Shown piece by piece: positions 33,162 to 45,400 of a stretch of 64,000 nucleotides of DNA; positions within the stretch are counted from its first letter, which is position 1, and every line of letters starts with the position of its first letter. The position numbers and the translations under genes were made by a program. Where the stretch lies: contig MCFE01000386.1 in the NCBI GenBank assembly GCA_002104905.1, forward strand, positions 1 through 64,000. The letters are read 5' to 3'. The stretch is from Basidiobolus meristosporus CBS 931.73. Taxonomy: Eukaryota; Basidiobolomycota; Basidiobolomycetes; Basidiobolales; Basidiobolaceae. The notes under the pieces are model-generated. The model did no database searches, was not told the DNA's origin, and worked only from the letters and a program-made list of their open reading frames with translations.

Positions 33162-33995
33162 CTTACGCTGCTCCGTAACGTATCGCACATTTATTGTATT
33201 TGTTGAATAAATAATAGTCATTGCGAATAAACCCTACGTTTGCAAATATAAACCTCGCCACACTTGATACGTATTATATGGCCCTCGTTCATTCAACTAT
33301 CTTTAATAAACACCAGCAACTAGTATTTGATGCCAATGAAAGGCAACACCGACTACAGCGGTTAAAAAGAAAAAGAAAATGCGCAGCTCAGGGAACAAGG
33401 TGTAGTTTGTTTATGGGCAAACATACCACCGAGCCCTATCACACTATCGTACTAATAGACTAATCTAACTCCAGTAGAACAATCAATGCAATATCGGGAA
33501 GACGAATCATGAAGAAGCTTTGGGGAGGGGTAAACATTCGTAATAGAATAAACAAACATTAGGAAATCAAAAAATCCAGAATTCAGTAATTTGTGTTACC
33601 GGAATTGCCATAACACAGCTCAACAACAGTCGGGAAAGGAGAAAATTTTCCTCCAAAACCACGGGGATTCCTTTTTTTTTTCTCGAAACGAATCGAAGGA
33701 ATCGGATGACGGGGGTTTGATTCGGTCATCATCACAATACTGACCGGATGGATTAAATAGGGCTTTAATACGAATCTTGAATGTCAGTATGGTCTAAAAT
33801 CATTGTCCATAGTCCTGGACTTTCGTCCGGGGATCCACTAGGATTACGTATATTTGAGTACTTTAAAATTGATTTCTATCGGGGGTCCCTGACCATCAGA
33901 AAAGGGTTTTCCTCATCCAGAGTTCCTAATAAAAGGAGGCCATCTGCATATTCGTTGATTTGTCTCTCTTCTCTTTATCCTCAGAGTATACAAAC
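33162..33995. other. Intergenic, FANCD2 3' side and Ran promoter
   Basis: Contains an AATAAATAA signal near 33205. An 80-codon frame at 33221-33463 lacks recognisable features. A T-rich run precedes the Ran start. No gene is supported. Confidence 0.4.
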
Positions 33996-34704
33996 ATGGC
34001 CGCTGAAGTTCCTACTTTCAAACTTGTTCTTGGTAAGTGCACTCTCTTCTGGGTATGATCCCGCCTTGTGCTCGTTGCTGACCTGCGATGCTTCTCTAGT
34101 TGGTGATGGTGGTACCGGTAAGACTACCTTCGTCAAGCGTCACTTGACTGGTGAATTCGAAAAGAAGTACGTCGCCACCCTCGGTGTCGAAGTCCATCCT
34201 TTGACTTTCCACACCAACTTCGGTGCCATCTGCTTCAACACCTGGGATACCGCTGGACAAGAGAAGTTCGGTGGACTTCGTGATGGTTACTACATCCAAG
34301 GACAATGTGCCATCATCATGTTCGATGTCACCTCCCGTATCACCTACAAGAACGTCCCCAACTGGCATCGTGACTTGGTCCGTGTCTGCGAGAACATCCC
34401 CATCGTTCTTTGCGGTAACAAGGTCGATATCAAGGAGAGAAAGGTCAAGGCCAAGACCATCACCTTCCACCGTAAGAAGAACCTCCAATACTACGATATC
34501 TCCGCCAAGTCCAACTACAACTTCGAGAAGCCTTTCCTCTGGTTGGCCCGTAAGTTGGTTGGTAACCCTAACCTCGACTTCGTTGCCTCCCCTGCCTTGG
34601 CTCCTCCCGAAGTCTCAGTTGACCCTGCCCTCATGGCTGAATACAACAGGGAACTCGAGGCTGCTGCTAACCAACCTCTTCCTGAAGAAGATGAAGACTT
34701 GTAA
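33996..34704 (+). CDS. GSP1: Ran GTPase
   Basis: Exon 1 (33996-34032, [12 protein letters not shown]) and exon 2 (34100-34704) are split by a 67-bp intron inside the first strand, giving 213 aa. All small-GTPase motifs are present: GDGGTGKTT (P-loop), [10 protein letters not shown] (switch I), [18 protein letters not shown] (switch II), NKVDIKERK (guanine contact) and ISAKSNYN (SAK). The acidic EEDEDL tail is diagnostic of Ran. Ran drives nuclear import and export and spindle assembly. Codon choice is strongly biased to C-ending codons, as expected for a highly expressed gene and unlike its neighbours. An open frame upstream to 33781 is leader plus intron and not part of the protein. Confidence 0.97.
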
Positions 34705-35067
34705 ATGTAATGCTAGCCTATTACCTATACTCCCGTAGTTTCTTGCTATGAAAAAATATCATGAAACCTGTATTCTTTAATAGAAAATGATTAAAACCAT
34801 CATGAAAATGACGTCAAACTGCTCTATTCTCCCATGATTCAACCATTATTTCGAAGTTGGTACGTTTGGAGCCATGTCTGCATGGGTAAACTGTAGTCGA
34901 TGACTATGATTTAATTAGCATGTTTCAAGAAATTAGTTGGTGATGCTTCGGGGAATGAAGATTGCTCGTAATATGTACTACTGAACTGAAGGGGGGGGGG
35001 CTTGGAGTATATTGGACAAAAAGAATGGGATTAATGATCGGGTCACAGGGTGGTTGGGTCTAGCAGG
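34705..35067. other. Convergent intergenic region
   Basis: 3' sides of the Ran and TBC-domain genes, which converge here. It contains a run of nine or ten G at about 34993. No gene was seen. Confidence 0.4.
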
Positions 35068-37144
35068 CTAGTGGCCGAAGTGGCTTGGCGCGTTGTGGAA
35101 CAATGTTTTCCAGATGTAGGCTTGTGACAGCAGCATCTCAATCTCCTTCTCGGTCCAGTATTGGGTGGGGAGGGACTGGAGGTACATGATGATCTCCTGG
35201 AACTCCAGCTTTCTCAAATGCTCCGACCAGTGGACCAGGAACGCGGCGCACATGTACAGATGGAAGTCCGAAAAGCCCGACTCTCCTTCGGCCTGTTTTC
35301 GCGTCGAAAAGGATGGTGAAGGGAAATTAGCACGGGCTCAAGTCAAAGTGACCTCATATGGCGTACCAAGTAAGTGTCCCACATACGGATGGTGGCGTTC
35401 ATGGGGATTTCTCGCATTAGCAGACAGTTCATCCATCGGAAAGTGAACTGGATATACTCCACTCCTTCGGCTGCGAGGTGCGCGGCCAGCGGGGCTGTGA
35501 ATTCAGAAAGGTCAATACTCCGGTTGCCAGGTCAGGCTTGGGGTACGGCGGGCTTACCATCGACTCGCTCAATGAACTCGCGAAGTTTGAAGATCTGGCG
35601 CTGAATGCCAGGTTGAGCAAAAGTATAGTTGTCCTGTCCAGGGAGGTGAGAGATCTGTGGGTCTGTCACGATGGCTTGTCTGTCAACTAACCTGAATCCC
35701 ATCCAGTAGTTTGGTCAAGCACCAAAAGCTATCCGCCTCCAATGTGGTTAGGGCTTCTTTGGAGAGTACGCCAATATCATAGGTTTCAGGGTCTACGCCT
35801 TCATCTATTTCAACAAATGAATGGTTGTTCTTATCGAACCAACAGCATGCTGTGGGTAGGAATACCTATATAGGCAGTCAGGAAAACTTGGAAGAACGGG
35901 GTTACCAGATCATTGATCCCCTGTACATAGCCACTCGCTGGGTGTTGAACTGCCCAACAATACAAGATACGTTTAAGGCACTGTCAGTACAAGGGTGAGT
36001 AACCTGAGTGAGCATACACAAGGGCTATCAGCACGAACCTCCTGTGTTACTGGATGCCGATATAGGGCGACTTCGGGGTTGGTTCTAGGAACGTCAATTG
36101 AGATCTGCTCAAATAAGCTTATTACGTCATGGCGATAAAGTCGGGTTGGAATAGATAGATCTTGCCTGGTGCCACATTTCCTCATCCAGACCAGCCTCGC
36201 CGCGACCAAATGTTTGGGTGATAGCGTCCTCATACTCTTTCCGCTTTCGAGCCAGTGTTTGGGCGCGTCGTTCAGCATTGCATGGCAAATACCCCTTGAT
36301 TCGATGTATCAGTATGGTTGGCAAGGCAAAAAGTGCGGCAGGTACATACTAGCATTAGTCGCCATGCGGTTGGTCTTAGGTCTACTGGTATGCCATTCCA
36401 GCAAAGTTCTTGCAGCTTGGCTGAACAGTGAAGCCATCAGTTTGTGTTTTCCCAAAATTTCAACAAGTTCTCCTACCTAGGTCGACACTGGGTGCTTCAA
36501 GTAGCTTCTTCAGACGATTGTACTTCGACAATTGCGAGTCTGACATCTTGGATTTCAATGAAACCCGGGATGCGGATATCGGTGAATTTGTAGCGGACTG
36601 AGAGGTTTCTGGAAGGTTGAACATTGAGGTGTTAGTACTGCCTTCTTCAGATACAACGTAAGGAATTGTTACTTGGTGGTGGGGTGCGTCCTCTGGTCAA
36701 TTGTGCCGATAGGTCGCCTTCGAGATCACAATCAGATTCTCCCAGGTTTTGAGCACTGAAGAATGGTACATGCAGAGTATCTTTGTTGGAGTGAGCTTCC
36801 CCATTTACATCAGAATCCCAATCCTGGTTGATGTTGTCAATAAAGTCGGTTGGACTAATCCTTCCGGAGTATTTTTGGGTGCGTTGTGAGCTGCCTCCTT
36901 GCCGGTAGGAATTTCTAAAGGGAACCAGGGGTGTTGTTTAATACACCCAAAAAGGCAAGCTCGAGCGAAAAGCCTTTTGGCCAGATAATCTAGTATATAC
37001 TCACGACAAATCCGAACCGGTGATGGCAGCTCCGTGAGAATACTGTGCTCCAAATATATTGAAGCCATTTTGTTCGGATGACCTGAAAAGTGGACAAGTT
37101 AGCTTTTTCAATGAAGCATTCGATGTTGGCGGAAATGGTTTCAT
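35068..37144 (-). CDS. GYP1: Gyp1/TBC1D22-type Rab GTPase-activating protein
   Basis: A gene of many short exons. Reading leftward, the spliced pieces give FGAQYSHGAAITGSDLS, a polar linker, SQLSKYNRLKKLLEAPSVDL, LQELCWNGIPVDLRPTAWRL, GYLPCNAERRAQTLARKRKE, ISIDVPRTNPEVALY, HPASGYVQGINDL, DSFWCLTKLLDGIQ, FRWMNCLLMREIPM and FHLYMCAAFLVHWSEHL, ending AYIWKTLFHNAPSHFGH. This is the order of the TBC domain of Gyp1/TBC1D22. The arginine finger (DVPRT) and glutamine finger (YVQG) are both present, so it should be active on Rab GTPases, probably a Ypt1-class Rab at the Golgi. The intron at 36115-36175 has a GC donor (CAG-GCAAGA). The start at 37144 (MKPFPPTSNASL) is tentative; an upstream exon is possible. 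Confidence 0.9.
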
Positions 37145-37831
37145 TGTCACAACGATGTGTTCAAATGAAAGCGCCAAACACCACCTACTTCTCAGGAAGT
37201 TTCTTGAAAGAGCGTCTCCAGAAAGATTTGGTATCGGATTCACTAGGTCAAGCAATAGGTAATGAGCAAAATGACCTGTAGATTCAATCGGAGGGGGGCT
37301 GGGAATGACCAGGTATTCTGGTAATTTTTTGGTAAGGAAAACCCGACGATCTATTAGGATTCCACCTCACCTTGTATTCATTCTTTGTACAGAGAAAACA
37401 CGGAATGGGCTCTAGTGTGGGCGAGTACTAAATCTAACCTAGCTTTAGAGGGTCACTTCAAAAATGAGCTGATATTGTTCGGTTGGTTCGAGATTCGGCC
37501 AAAGTAACCACCAACTGCCCATATTAATCAAATATGAATTGGAAAAGCCACACTGGATCACAAAATATATGGTTTAAAGTCCCACCAATCAGTGCCCCCT
37601 CTGATCCCAATGTACTGGCGATCAATTGGTGATAGGAACTCATTTCAACTCGAATAGTACTTTAATTGCATGTGCAGCTGACCCGTACAATAGTGCATTC
37701 CTCTGACATTGTTTCAAATCATCGAACAATCCGCATTGAGCGCATGCATTACGGGTGTCAAATTTAAGGTTTGTTCACTATGTATGTTACATAAGCAGTC
37801 TTTTATTACAAAATCTCAAAACTGTGGACAA
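37145..37831. other. Intergenic between Rab-GAP start and oxidase 3' end
   Basis: The upstream region of the Rab-GAP gene and the 3' flank of the first multicopper oxidase, with TTTATT (AATAAA on the minus strand) near 37801. Open frames inside are antisense or out of frame. No additional gene is supported. Confidence 0.4.
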
Positions 37832-40800
37832 CTACTTTTGAACACGGAAGATACCCCAACTGTCTAATAGGAACTCGGTGTTAATCCAGCCAGGACGATA
37901 AGCCCAGTCACCGGTGTAATTACTGGCATAGAATTCATTGGTGATACTGGTGCCTGTACTGATTGCATTATTAACTGAGGAAACTCCGTGTTGTGGGGCC
38001 TTGAGTTGGTCTTCCCAGGCGTGGCCATGAAGATGGAACGAAAGCGGTCTTGGTTTATCCAGACCGCTGACAACGTGAAGTAATTGTTTAACTCCGGCCT
38101 GAGCGTGGAAGATGTGTGTTGAGGGATTGTTGTTTTTCAACCAGTTGGGTGCAGCAGCAGGCTGGTTGCGGTAGCTCATTGCCTTCAGACCAGTGTCTTG
38201 CAAACTAATAGTCGACTCGTTGGGAACAGGAGTAGTGAGGTTTGCAAGGATTTGGACTGGGCTGTTAACGGCATATGGGATTGGTTGGTTGACCTGATTA
38301 TTCTGGAATAGACGCAAGCCAGACTGTAAGAGCACCACCTTGTCTTGGTAAAGCAGTCTTCTGCGGTTCTCGGATTTACCATAGACATTGTTGCGGTAGT
38401 AAACATTGGCTTCTGCCCCGTACCATTTGTCAGGTGTTTGGTGCGAGTCCAGGATCACCAGAGCTCCAATAAGCCCGTGATGCTTGTGGTTGCGAATGTC
38501 AGCGTGATCCTGAATCGGGAGAGCACCCAAATGCTGGTCGGCATAGAGACTGTAGGAGATTGTCTTCCCAGGGCCAACAGTCGAGTCCGGGTTGTAGCCA
38601 ACATTCGTACCATCATCATATCTGACATCATGTTGTATGAGTGGCACATGCATAGATACCCTGCTAGACACCTTGCGGTCTGGAATGTCCGCTGTAACTG
38701 GGACAGGGAATGGCTCAGGCTCTAGCTGCTTCGGCAGAGCATTGTGCAGATGAATCAAAACACGCTCCCCTACCAGCCCTCTGATGATCAGCGGGTCGAC
38801 ATCCTTCCCGTTCACATTGAAGCACTCTCCGTTCTTGGGCTTGATGATCTTGGTGGTGTGGGGATGTTGGTACCCAGTCAAGCAATAGATCAGCCCAAAT
38901 GGATCACTCCACCCATCCGAGTTGTACACAATCTCCTGACGCTTTGCAGTCACGAAGTATTGGCGTTCACCAGTCACCTTGGATCTGAACTTGCTGGCTG
39001 CTCTGGTCAAGCTCTTGCCCACACCCTTGGACTGTCTCGTGTGTGCATACCGATATCTGGCGATGCTCTTCAGCAATGGCGAGTGGTAGAAGGATGATCT
39101 CCTTTCTTGAGAGTCAGGAATCGGAGGCAAGTGCTTCTGAGGGGAGTCATGAACACGAACAATGCCCCAGTTACCAAGCCATAGGTCATCCACACCACCG
39201 AGCTTGTAGAGATGATCACCAGCACTATAATCAGCCTGAACTCTGAATGTGAAACCTTCAGAGATACCAATAGTCTGCTGAGCAGTAACATTAACATTCG
39301 CAAGGTCTCTGAACTTTTGCCAGCGCATTCCATGCATCTCAAGACTGTGCGATTTGTCATGAGCACCTTGTGCCAAACGTATGATAATATTGTCCCCTCG
39401 GTAGGCTTCGAACAAAGTGGTCGAAGGATCCCCATACTTGTTCTTGCTACTGAACCACTCCGACGGGTCCAATCCCTTTCTCTCGGATAAAGGCTCATTT
39501 CTGTAATTTAACAAAACTATACCTTGCTCCGGGAATGGGCTTTGGGCAGGTGGTGGATTGATTGCAGTGCCGTTTGAATAAAATGCTGGTGCAAAGTCAC
39601 CAATGAACAGGACCTGCTCTCTGAATGACTCTTCCGGTCCAACCACTACTGCACTAACATTATAGCGCTGTTCAGTCTTTACATCACGTGGATTTAGGAA
39701 CTTTGAGCCTTCGGGAGCCACTGGCGCCAGCCCATAAAGCCCCTTCTTCTGGCGATAACTAGCAAACAAGTGATCGTGGAAGAATACGTGACCCAGAGCA
39801 TCGTCGATCCACCAGCGATTAATCAGATACTTTCCGAACCGAGCCCCACTAATATAGTTCCAGCCAACAGACGCACCATCACTACTAAGCACATCAAACT
39901 TGACGAGATGTACGTGCATTCCTGCCTCACCTTCGTGAGCCACAGCCTTACATCTCGGGAAATCGGGATCAAATACTGTGCCAGGAATGAATTCTGGCAG
40001 GTGGTTGTTGTATTGACTGACGGAGACACTCTTCTGAGTCACTCGCATTGCAAATGGCTCGTACTTGGCTGGGCGGCCAGGATCCGGTTTGACTTGCTCT
40101 TCTGCCTGGTACATGTGGCCATAAGGATAATACCATCCATGCTTGTTGTATTCGAGTTGGCGAGATTGAATACTGACATTGAAGAAGTGCGTATCGACCT
40201 CACGAGGAGTGGGGATCAGGGTGAAGAAATTTCCAGGTTGAGGGTCCGAGTTCATATTGGCAACCTCTACCTTGGTAGCAGGACGGTAGTCCGAGCCCTC
40301 AGGGACCTTGCCTAGAATCTCCTCTGGCCATGGAACTCTCGGAGATTTCTGACCAGGAGTACCAGCAATGAAGTTGGGGAAGCCTGGCTGGATCTCGCTC
40401 TTGTATGGGGGATGTGGTCGACCCGGTAGTGGAGTCAACTTGGGAATAGGAGAGCCATCTGGATAGGTATAGCGCCCGTCTTCGTAGCGGTCCAACACAC
40501 GCATCATACTCCACATTCCTGTCTCGAAGTGAACGTACAAATGGCAATGGAGAATAACATCTCCGATCAACTTGAGTCTAGAGCCGGCGCCGAAGTGGAT
40601 GTCCAAATCCCAGGTGGTCAATGGGGACAAGGAGAAGGAGTCGATGATGTCACTCTTACGATCACCTCTGCCTGAACTCCATTGATGGCCGTGCAAGTGG
40701 AATACGTGAGTTTCGGTAACACCAGTCTCGATCACTCTGAATCTCACCGGATCACCGGCGTATGCTCGGAAAACTGGGGTGGCTGGATCGCCAAACAGCC

Positions 40801-41860
40801 AGCTTGAGTGATGCTGTTCTTCACCATTCACGTTCGATATAGTGCCTTCGTTGATCATTCTCCACAGTGCGAGTTCCCGATTCTTCATTGGCTCCGAGCG
40901 GTAGTTGAAGAAATTCTCGATGAGGGTGCTCCCGGTGCTGTTGTTTCCGGTGCAAGGGTCGATTGTTGGGGGGCCGTTGTTGACCATTTGCACACGATCC
41001 TGGAAGAAGAGGGTGAACTCTCTGAAGGAGCAATCGGGGTGTGAATGCATCCTTTCTTCTGCATAGAAGTTTTCCACCTCCGGGCAACCTCCATGCATGG
41101 GGTAGGGATGGATATCAACATGGGTGCCCTCCTCTGTAGGCTTCCCAGTGACCGGGTCGGTCCAGAGAGAACCTCTTGGCTCCACAATGATAGCGGCGAA
41201 CAACCCATGGACTACAGTACCTGTTGGGAATCCATCGTAGTTTCCACCGTCAGATATGAGGTAGGTTCCTTCCTTCAAGCAGGGCCATTCATATTCTGTC
41301 TCCTCATTGGTACTAACAATACTGGCTTGGTTATCACCGACTACAGTCCCGTCATTTGTGATGTCGTATCCAAAGAGGTAAGGATGCATCCCGACTTGGC
41401 GCCCATTGACAAGATTTGTGAATTTGACGTGCATCTTATCACCCTGGTTGCAGCGAAGTACCAGGGGACTGACGAGTGGATGTGTGGGCAAGTCACTGGA
41501 GTTCTGGGCTATCAGAGCTTGTAAATCCTGACGATAGGTGAGAAGTTCCTTGGCATTCTTCTTCAAAGCAAACATGGCGCCAGCTGGATCGTAGTCGCCC
41601 CAGTTGTTCACGACTAGAGGCATATCTATCGCCATGACATCATATTGACGGGTCTTGGGGACAAGTCGCTGAGACATACTGCCGCCTCTCTGATTCCAGT
41701 TGGATCGGCCTCTGTACGAGCTGTAGCCTCTTCTTTGTTCAGCGGCCGAAATTCCAGGAAGAAGCAAACCGAGTACCAGCATCAGCAGCATCAAGTAGAT
41801 CATAGGACGTCCACCCCTGTCCCGTGCGTGCTCACGTTTCGATGTACGATTGTTGAACAT
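37832..41860 (-). CDS. Giant multicopper oxidase, copy 1 (MnxG-like)
   Basis: An uninterrupted 1,342-codon frame. The ATG at 41860 (MFNNRTSKREHARDRGGRPM) is chosen over one at 41950 because copy 2 starts at the same place and a TATA box lies 56-63 bp upstream. A hydrophobic stretch MIYLMLLMLVLGLLLPGISA near residues 20-40 is a signal peptide or anchor. The body is a series of cupredoxin folds, probably six. Copper-ligand motifs: HVFHLHGHQW (about 387), HCHLYVHFETGMW (about 437, the T1/T3 centre), MHVHLVKFD (about 650), HVFFHDHLF (about 692), MHGMRW (about 843), MHVPLIQHD (about 1072), HADIRNHKHHG (about 1123) and FHLHGHAWED (about 1278). Length and motif order resemble bacterial MnxG-type manganese oxidases more than fungal laccases or Fet3. 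The substrate (Mn, Fe or organic) is uncertain. Confidence 0.85.
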   Translation of the reverse strand: MFNNRTSKREHARDRGGRPMIYLMLLMLVLGLLLPGISAAEQRRGYSSYRGRSNWNQRGGSMSQRLVPKTRQYDVMAIDMPLVVNNWGDYDPAGAMFALKKNAKELLTYRQDLQALIAQNSSDLPTHPLVSPLVLRCNQGDKMHVKFTNLVNGRQVGMHPYLFGYDITNDGTVVGDNQASIVSTNEETEYEWPCLKEGTYLISDGGNYDGFPTGTVVHGLFAAIIVEPRGSLWTDPVTGKPTEEGTHVDIHPYPMHGGCPEVENFYAEERMHSHPDCSFREFTLFFQDRVQMVNNGPPTIDPCTGNNSTGSTLIENFFNYRSEPMKNRELALWRMINEGTISNVNGEEQHHSSWLFGDPATPVFRAYAGDPVRFRVIETGVTETHVFHLHGHQWSSGRGDRKSDIIDSFSLSPLTTWDLDIHFGAGSRLKLIGDVILHCHLYVHFETGMWSMMRVLDRYEDGRYTYPDGSPIPKLTPLPGRPHPPYKSEIQPGFPNFIAGTPGQKSPRVPWPEEILGKVPEGSDYRPATKVEVANMNSDPQPGNFFTLIPTPREVDTHFFNVSIQSRQLEYNKHGWYYPYGHMYQAEEQVKPDPGRPAKYEPFAMRVTQKSVSVSQYNNHLPEFIPGTVFDPDFPRCKAVAHEGEAGMHVHLVKFDVLSSDGASVGWNYISGARFGKYLINRWWIDDALGHVFFHDHLFASYRQKKGLYGLAPVAPEGSKFLNPRDVKTEQRYNVSAVVVGPEESFREQVLFIGDFAPAFYSNGTAINPPPAQSPFPEQGIVLLNYRNEPLSERKGLDPSEWFSSKNKYGDPSTTLFEAYRGDNIIIRLAQGAHDKSHSLEMHGMRWQKFRDLANVNVTAQQTIGISEGFTFRVQADYSAGDHLYKLGGVDDLWLGNWGIVRVHDSPQKHLPPIPDSQERRSSFYHSPLLKSIARYRYAHTRQSKGVGKSLTRAASKFRSKVTGERQYFVTAKRQEIVYNSDGWSDPFGLIYCLTGYQHPHTTKIIKPKNGECFNVNGKDVDPLIIRGLVGERVLIHLHNALPKQLEPEPFPVPVTADIPDRKVSSRVSMHVPLIQHDVRYDDGTNVGYNPDSTVGPGKTISYSLYADQHLGALPIQDHADIRNHKHHGLIGALVILDSHQTPDKWYGAEANVYYRNNVYGKSENRRRLLYQDKVVLLQSGLRLFQNNQVNQPIPYAVNSPVQILANLTTPVPNESTISLQDTGLKAMSYRNQPAAAPNWLKNNNPSTHIFHAQAGVKQLLHVVSGLDKPRPLSFHLHGHAWEDQLKAPQHGVSSVNNAISTGTSITNEFYASNYTGDWAYRPGWINTEFLLDSWGIFRVQK

Positions 41861-41915
41861 CGTCAAGTGATACCAGTATCTACCTGAGCTGACGTTCTCG
41901 ATGGCACCACAGCAG

Positions 41916-41923
41916 CTTATATA
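41916..41923 (-). promoter_or_regulatory. TATA box of multicopper oxidase copy 1
   Basis: TATATAAG on the minus strand, 56-63 bp upstream of the ATG at 41860. Copy 2 has a TATA box at the same distance. Confidence 0.6.
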
Positions 41924-42452
41924 TTGGCTAGCCTGTGACTGCTGTCTCATAGACGCACGCTTTGAGAGAATTTAGCTGGCACTGCATACAACTTTTGTTT
42001 GATCATTCCCATATCTTCTGTGTTTATCACGTTCCGGACTACCGATCAATATGAAACGAAAAAATGAAATTTTGTCACGCATTTCGACCGACCGAAAGCC
42101 AAGCAAAATCACGCAGACATTGGTAGATGAAACTTGTTCCGATTCCTACGCGATCAGAGCTTAGCTGCTTGATTGGATGGTCAAGAATTTCCCTGTTGTG
42201 TTGTTGCGCATGACACGATTGTTCACTGATTCGAGGGGTTTTCTTGATTCGTTGATTAGAGGAAATGCACTGGACCGCTTACGATATTTACTTGTTACTG
42301 TGGCCTTTCCTTCCAACTCCTGCATTTGTGGCAGCTCAATCGACACTTTTTATTTGGCTCCATATACTGACCCATGATGCAAGACAAGAATGGTTTGAAC
42401 CGACTTTATTAACGAAACCACTGAATTTCTAAATTCTCTACAAAATTGCCAT
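41924..42452. other. Intergenic between the two multicopper oxidases
   Basis: Holds the upstream region of copy 1 and the 3' flank of copy 2. No gene was seen. Confidence 0.4.
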
Positions 42453-45400
42453 CTACTTGTGCACCCGGAAAATTCCCCAGTTCGATAATAGAAATTCCGT
42501 GTTCATTAGGCCAGTTCGATAAGCCCAGTCACCAGTGTAATTACTGGCATAGAATTCATTGGTGATACTGGTGCCTGTACTGATTCCACTGTTGACTGAA
42601 GAGACACCATGTTGCGGTGCCTTGAGCTGATCTTCCCAGGCGTGGCCGTGAAGATGGAACGGAAGCGGTCTTTCTTTGTCTAGACCGCTGACAACACGAA
42701 GATATTGTCGAACACCAGCCTGGGCATGGAAGATTGGCGTGGAGGGGTTACTATTCTGCAACCAGCTAGGTGCAGAGACTGGTTGGTTTCGGTAGTTCAT
42801 TGCCTTCAGGCCCGAATCCTCGGCACCAATGCCTGCCTCATTTGGTACAGGAGTAGTGAAGTTTGCGAGGACTTGAACCGGACTGTCGTTGGCGTATGGG
42901 ACAGGTTGGTTCTTTTCGCCATTTTGGAACAGGCGCAAGCCAGACTGTAAGAGCACCACCTTGTCTTGGTAAAGCAGTCTTCTGCGGTTCTCGGATTTAC
43001 CATAGACATTGTTGCGGTAGTAAACATTGGCTTCTGCCCCGTGCCATTTGTCAGGTGTTTGGTGCGAGTCCAGGATCACCAGAGCTCCAATAAGCCCGTG
43101 ATGCTTGTGGTTGCGAATGTCAGCGTGATCCTGAATCGGGAGAGCACCCAAATGCTGGTCGGCATAGAGACTGTAGGAGATTGTCTTCCCAGGGCCAACA
43201 GTCGAGTCCGGGTTGTAGCCGACATTCGTACCATCATCATATCTGACATCATGTTGTATGAGTGGTACATGCATAGATACCCTATTTGACACCTTACGAT
43301 TTGCATCATCTACTGGAACTCGAACAGGGAATGGCTCAGGCTCTAGCTGCTTCGGCAGAGCATTGTGCAGATGAATCAAAACACGCTCCCCTACCAGCCC
43401 TCTGATGATCAGCGGGTCGACATCCTTCCCGTTCACATTGAAGCACTCTCCGTTCTTGGGCTTGATGATCTTGGTGGTGTGGGGATGTTGGTACCCAGTC
43501 AAGCAATAGATCAGCCCAAATGGATCACTCCACCCATCCGAGTTGTACACAATCTCCTGACGCTTTGCAGTCACGAAGTATTGGCGTTCACCAGTCACCT
43601 TGGATCTGAACTTGCTGGCTGCCCTGGTCAAGCTCTTGCCCACACCCTTGGACTGTCTCGTGTGTGCATACCGATATCTGGCGATGCTCTTCAGCAACGG
43701 CGAGTGGTAGAAGGATGATCTCCTTTCTTGAGAGTCAGGAATCGGAGGCAAGTGCTTCTGAGGGGAGTCATGAACACGAACAATGCCCCAGTTACCAAGC
43801 CATAGGTCATCCACACCACCCAGCTTGTAGAGATGATCACCAGCACTATAATCAGCCTGAACTCTGAATGTGAAACCTTCAGAGACTCCGATAGTTTGTT
43901 GATTAGTAACATTAACATGCGCAACATCTCTGAACTTTTGCCAGCGCATTCCGTGCATCTCAAAACTATGGGCCTTATTATGCGAACCTTGCACTAAACG
44001 TATGATAATATTGTCCCCTCGGTAGGCTTCGAACAAAGTGGTCGAAGGATCCCCATACTTGTTCTTGCTACTGAACCACTCCGACGGGTCCAGTCCCTTT
44101 CTCTCGGATAAAGGCTCATTTCTGTAGTTCATCACCACTATACCTTGATCCTGTCTCATATTTTGGTTGGCAGGTGGATTGATTGCAGTGCCATTTGCAT
44201 AAAATGCCGGGGTGAAATCGCCAATGAAGACAATCTTTTCTCTGAATGACTCTTCAGGACCAACCACTATGGCACTTGTGGTGTACGGTTGTGGAGATTC
44301 TGCATTACGTGCGCTCAGGAACTTGGAGCCTTCAGGAGCCACCGGTGCCAATCCATAAAGCCCCTTCTTCTGACGATAGTTCGCAAACAAGTGGTCGTGG
44401 AAGAATACGTGACCCAGAGCATCGTCAATCCACCAACGATTCACTAGATACTTTCCGAACCGAGCCCCACTCATGTAGTTCCAACCAACAGACGCACCAT
44501 CACTACTAAGCACATCAAACTTGACGAGATGTACGTGCATTCCTGCCTCACCTTCGTGTGCAACTGCCTTACATTTGGGGAACTCTTCATCAAATGGAGT
44601 GGCTGGGAATTCGTGTGGAAGGTGATTCGTGAACTGGCTTACTGCCACACTATGCTGCGTCACTCGCATTGCAAACGGCTCGTACTTGGCGGGACGACCA
44701 GTATCCGGCTTCACCGTCTCCGCCGCCGCATACATATGTCCATAAGGGTAGTGCCATCCGTATTTGTTGTATTCTACGTTTCGGGACAGAATGCTGACAT
44801 TGAAGAAATCATGTTTGACCTCACGAGGTGTGGGGATCAGGGTGAAGAAGTTCCCTGGTTGAGGATCCGAATTCATACTAGCCACCTCCAATTCGGTTGC
44901 TGGGCGATAGTCAGAACCTTTGGGGATCTTGCCTAAGAGCTCCTCTGGCCACGGGACCCTTGGGGATTTCTGCCCGGGCGTACCAGCAATGAAGTTGGGG
45001 AAGCCTGGCTGGATCTCGCTCTTGTATGGCGGATGTGGTCTCCCTGGTAGTGGGATCAACTTGGGAATAGGTTTACCGTCGGGATAAGTGTGGCTACCAT
45101 CCTCGTAGCGGTCCAACACACGCATCATACTCCACATTCCTGTCTCGAAGTGAACGTACAAATGGCAATGGACGATGACATCGCCAATTGTCTTTAGTCT
45201 AGAGCCAGCACCGAAGTGGATATCCAAGTCCCAGGTGGTCAATGGGGACAAGGAGAAGGAGTCGATGATGTCACTCTTACGATCACCTCTGCCTGAACTC
45301 CATTGATGGCCGTGCAAGTGGAACACGTGGGTCTCGGTAACACCAGTGTCGATCACTCTGTACCGCACAGGATCTCCCGCGTATGCTCTGTAGATTGGGG

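Noticed and set aside
33781-33995. Upstream extension of the Ran reading frame
   Set aside because: The conserved Ran start [12 protein letters not shown] is in a separate small exon at 33996; the upstream open frame is leader sequence.
38345-41524. Many plus-strand frames of 60-180 codons opposite the oxidases
   Set aside because: They are shadows of the long minus-strand gene and recur at the same offset in the second copy because the coding strand is conserved.
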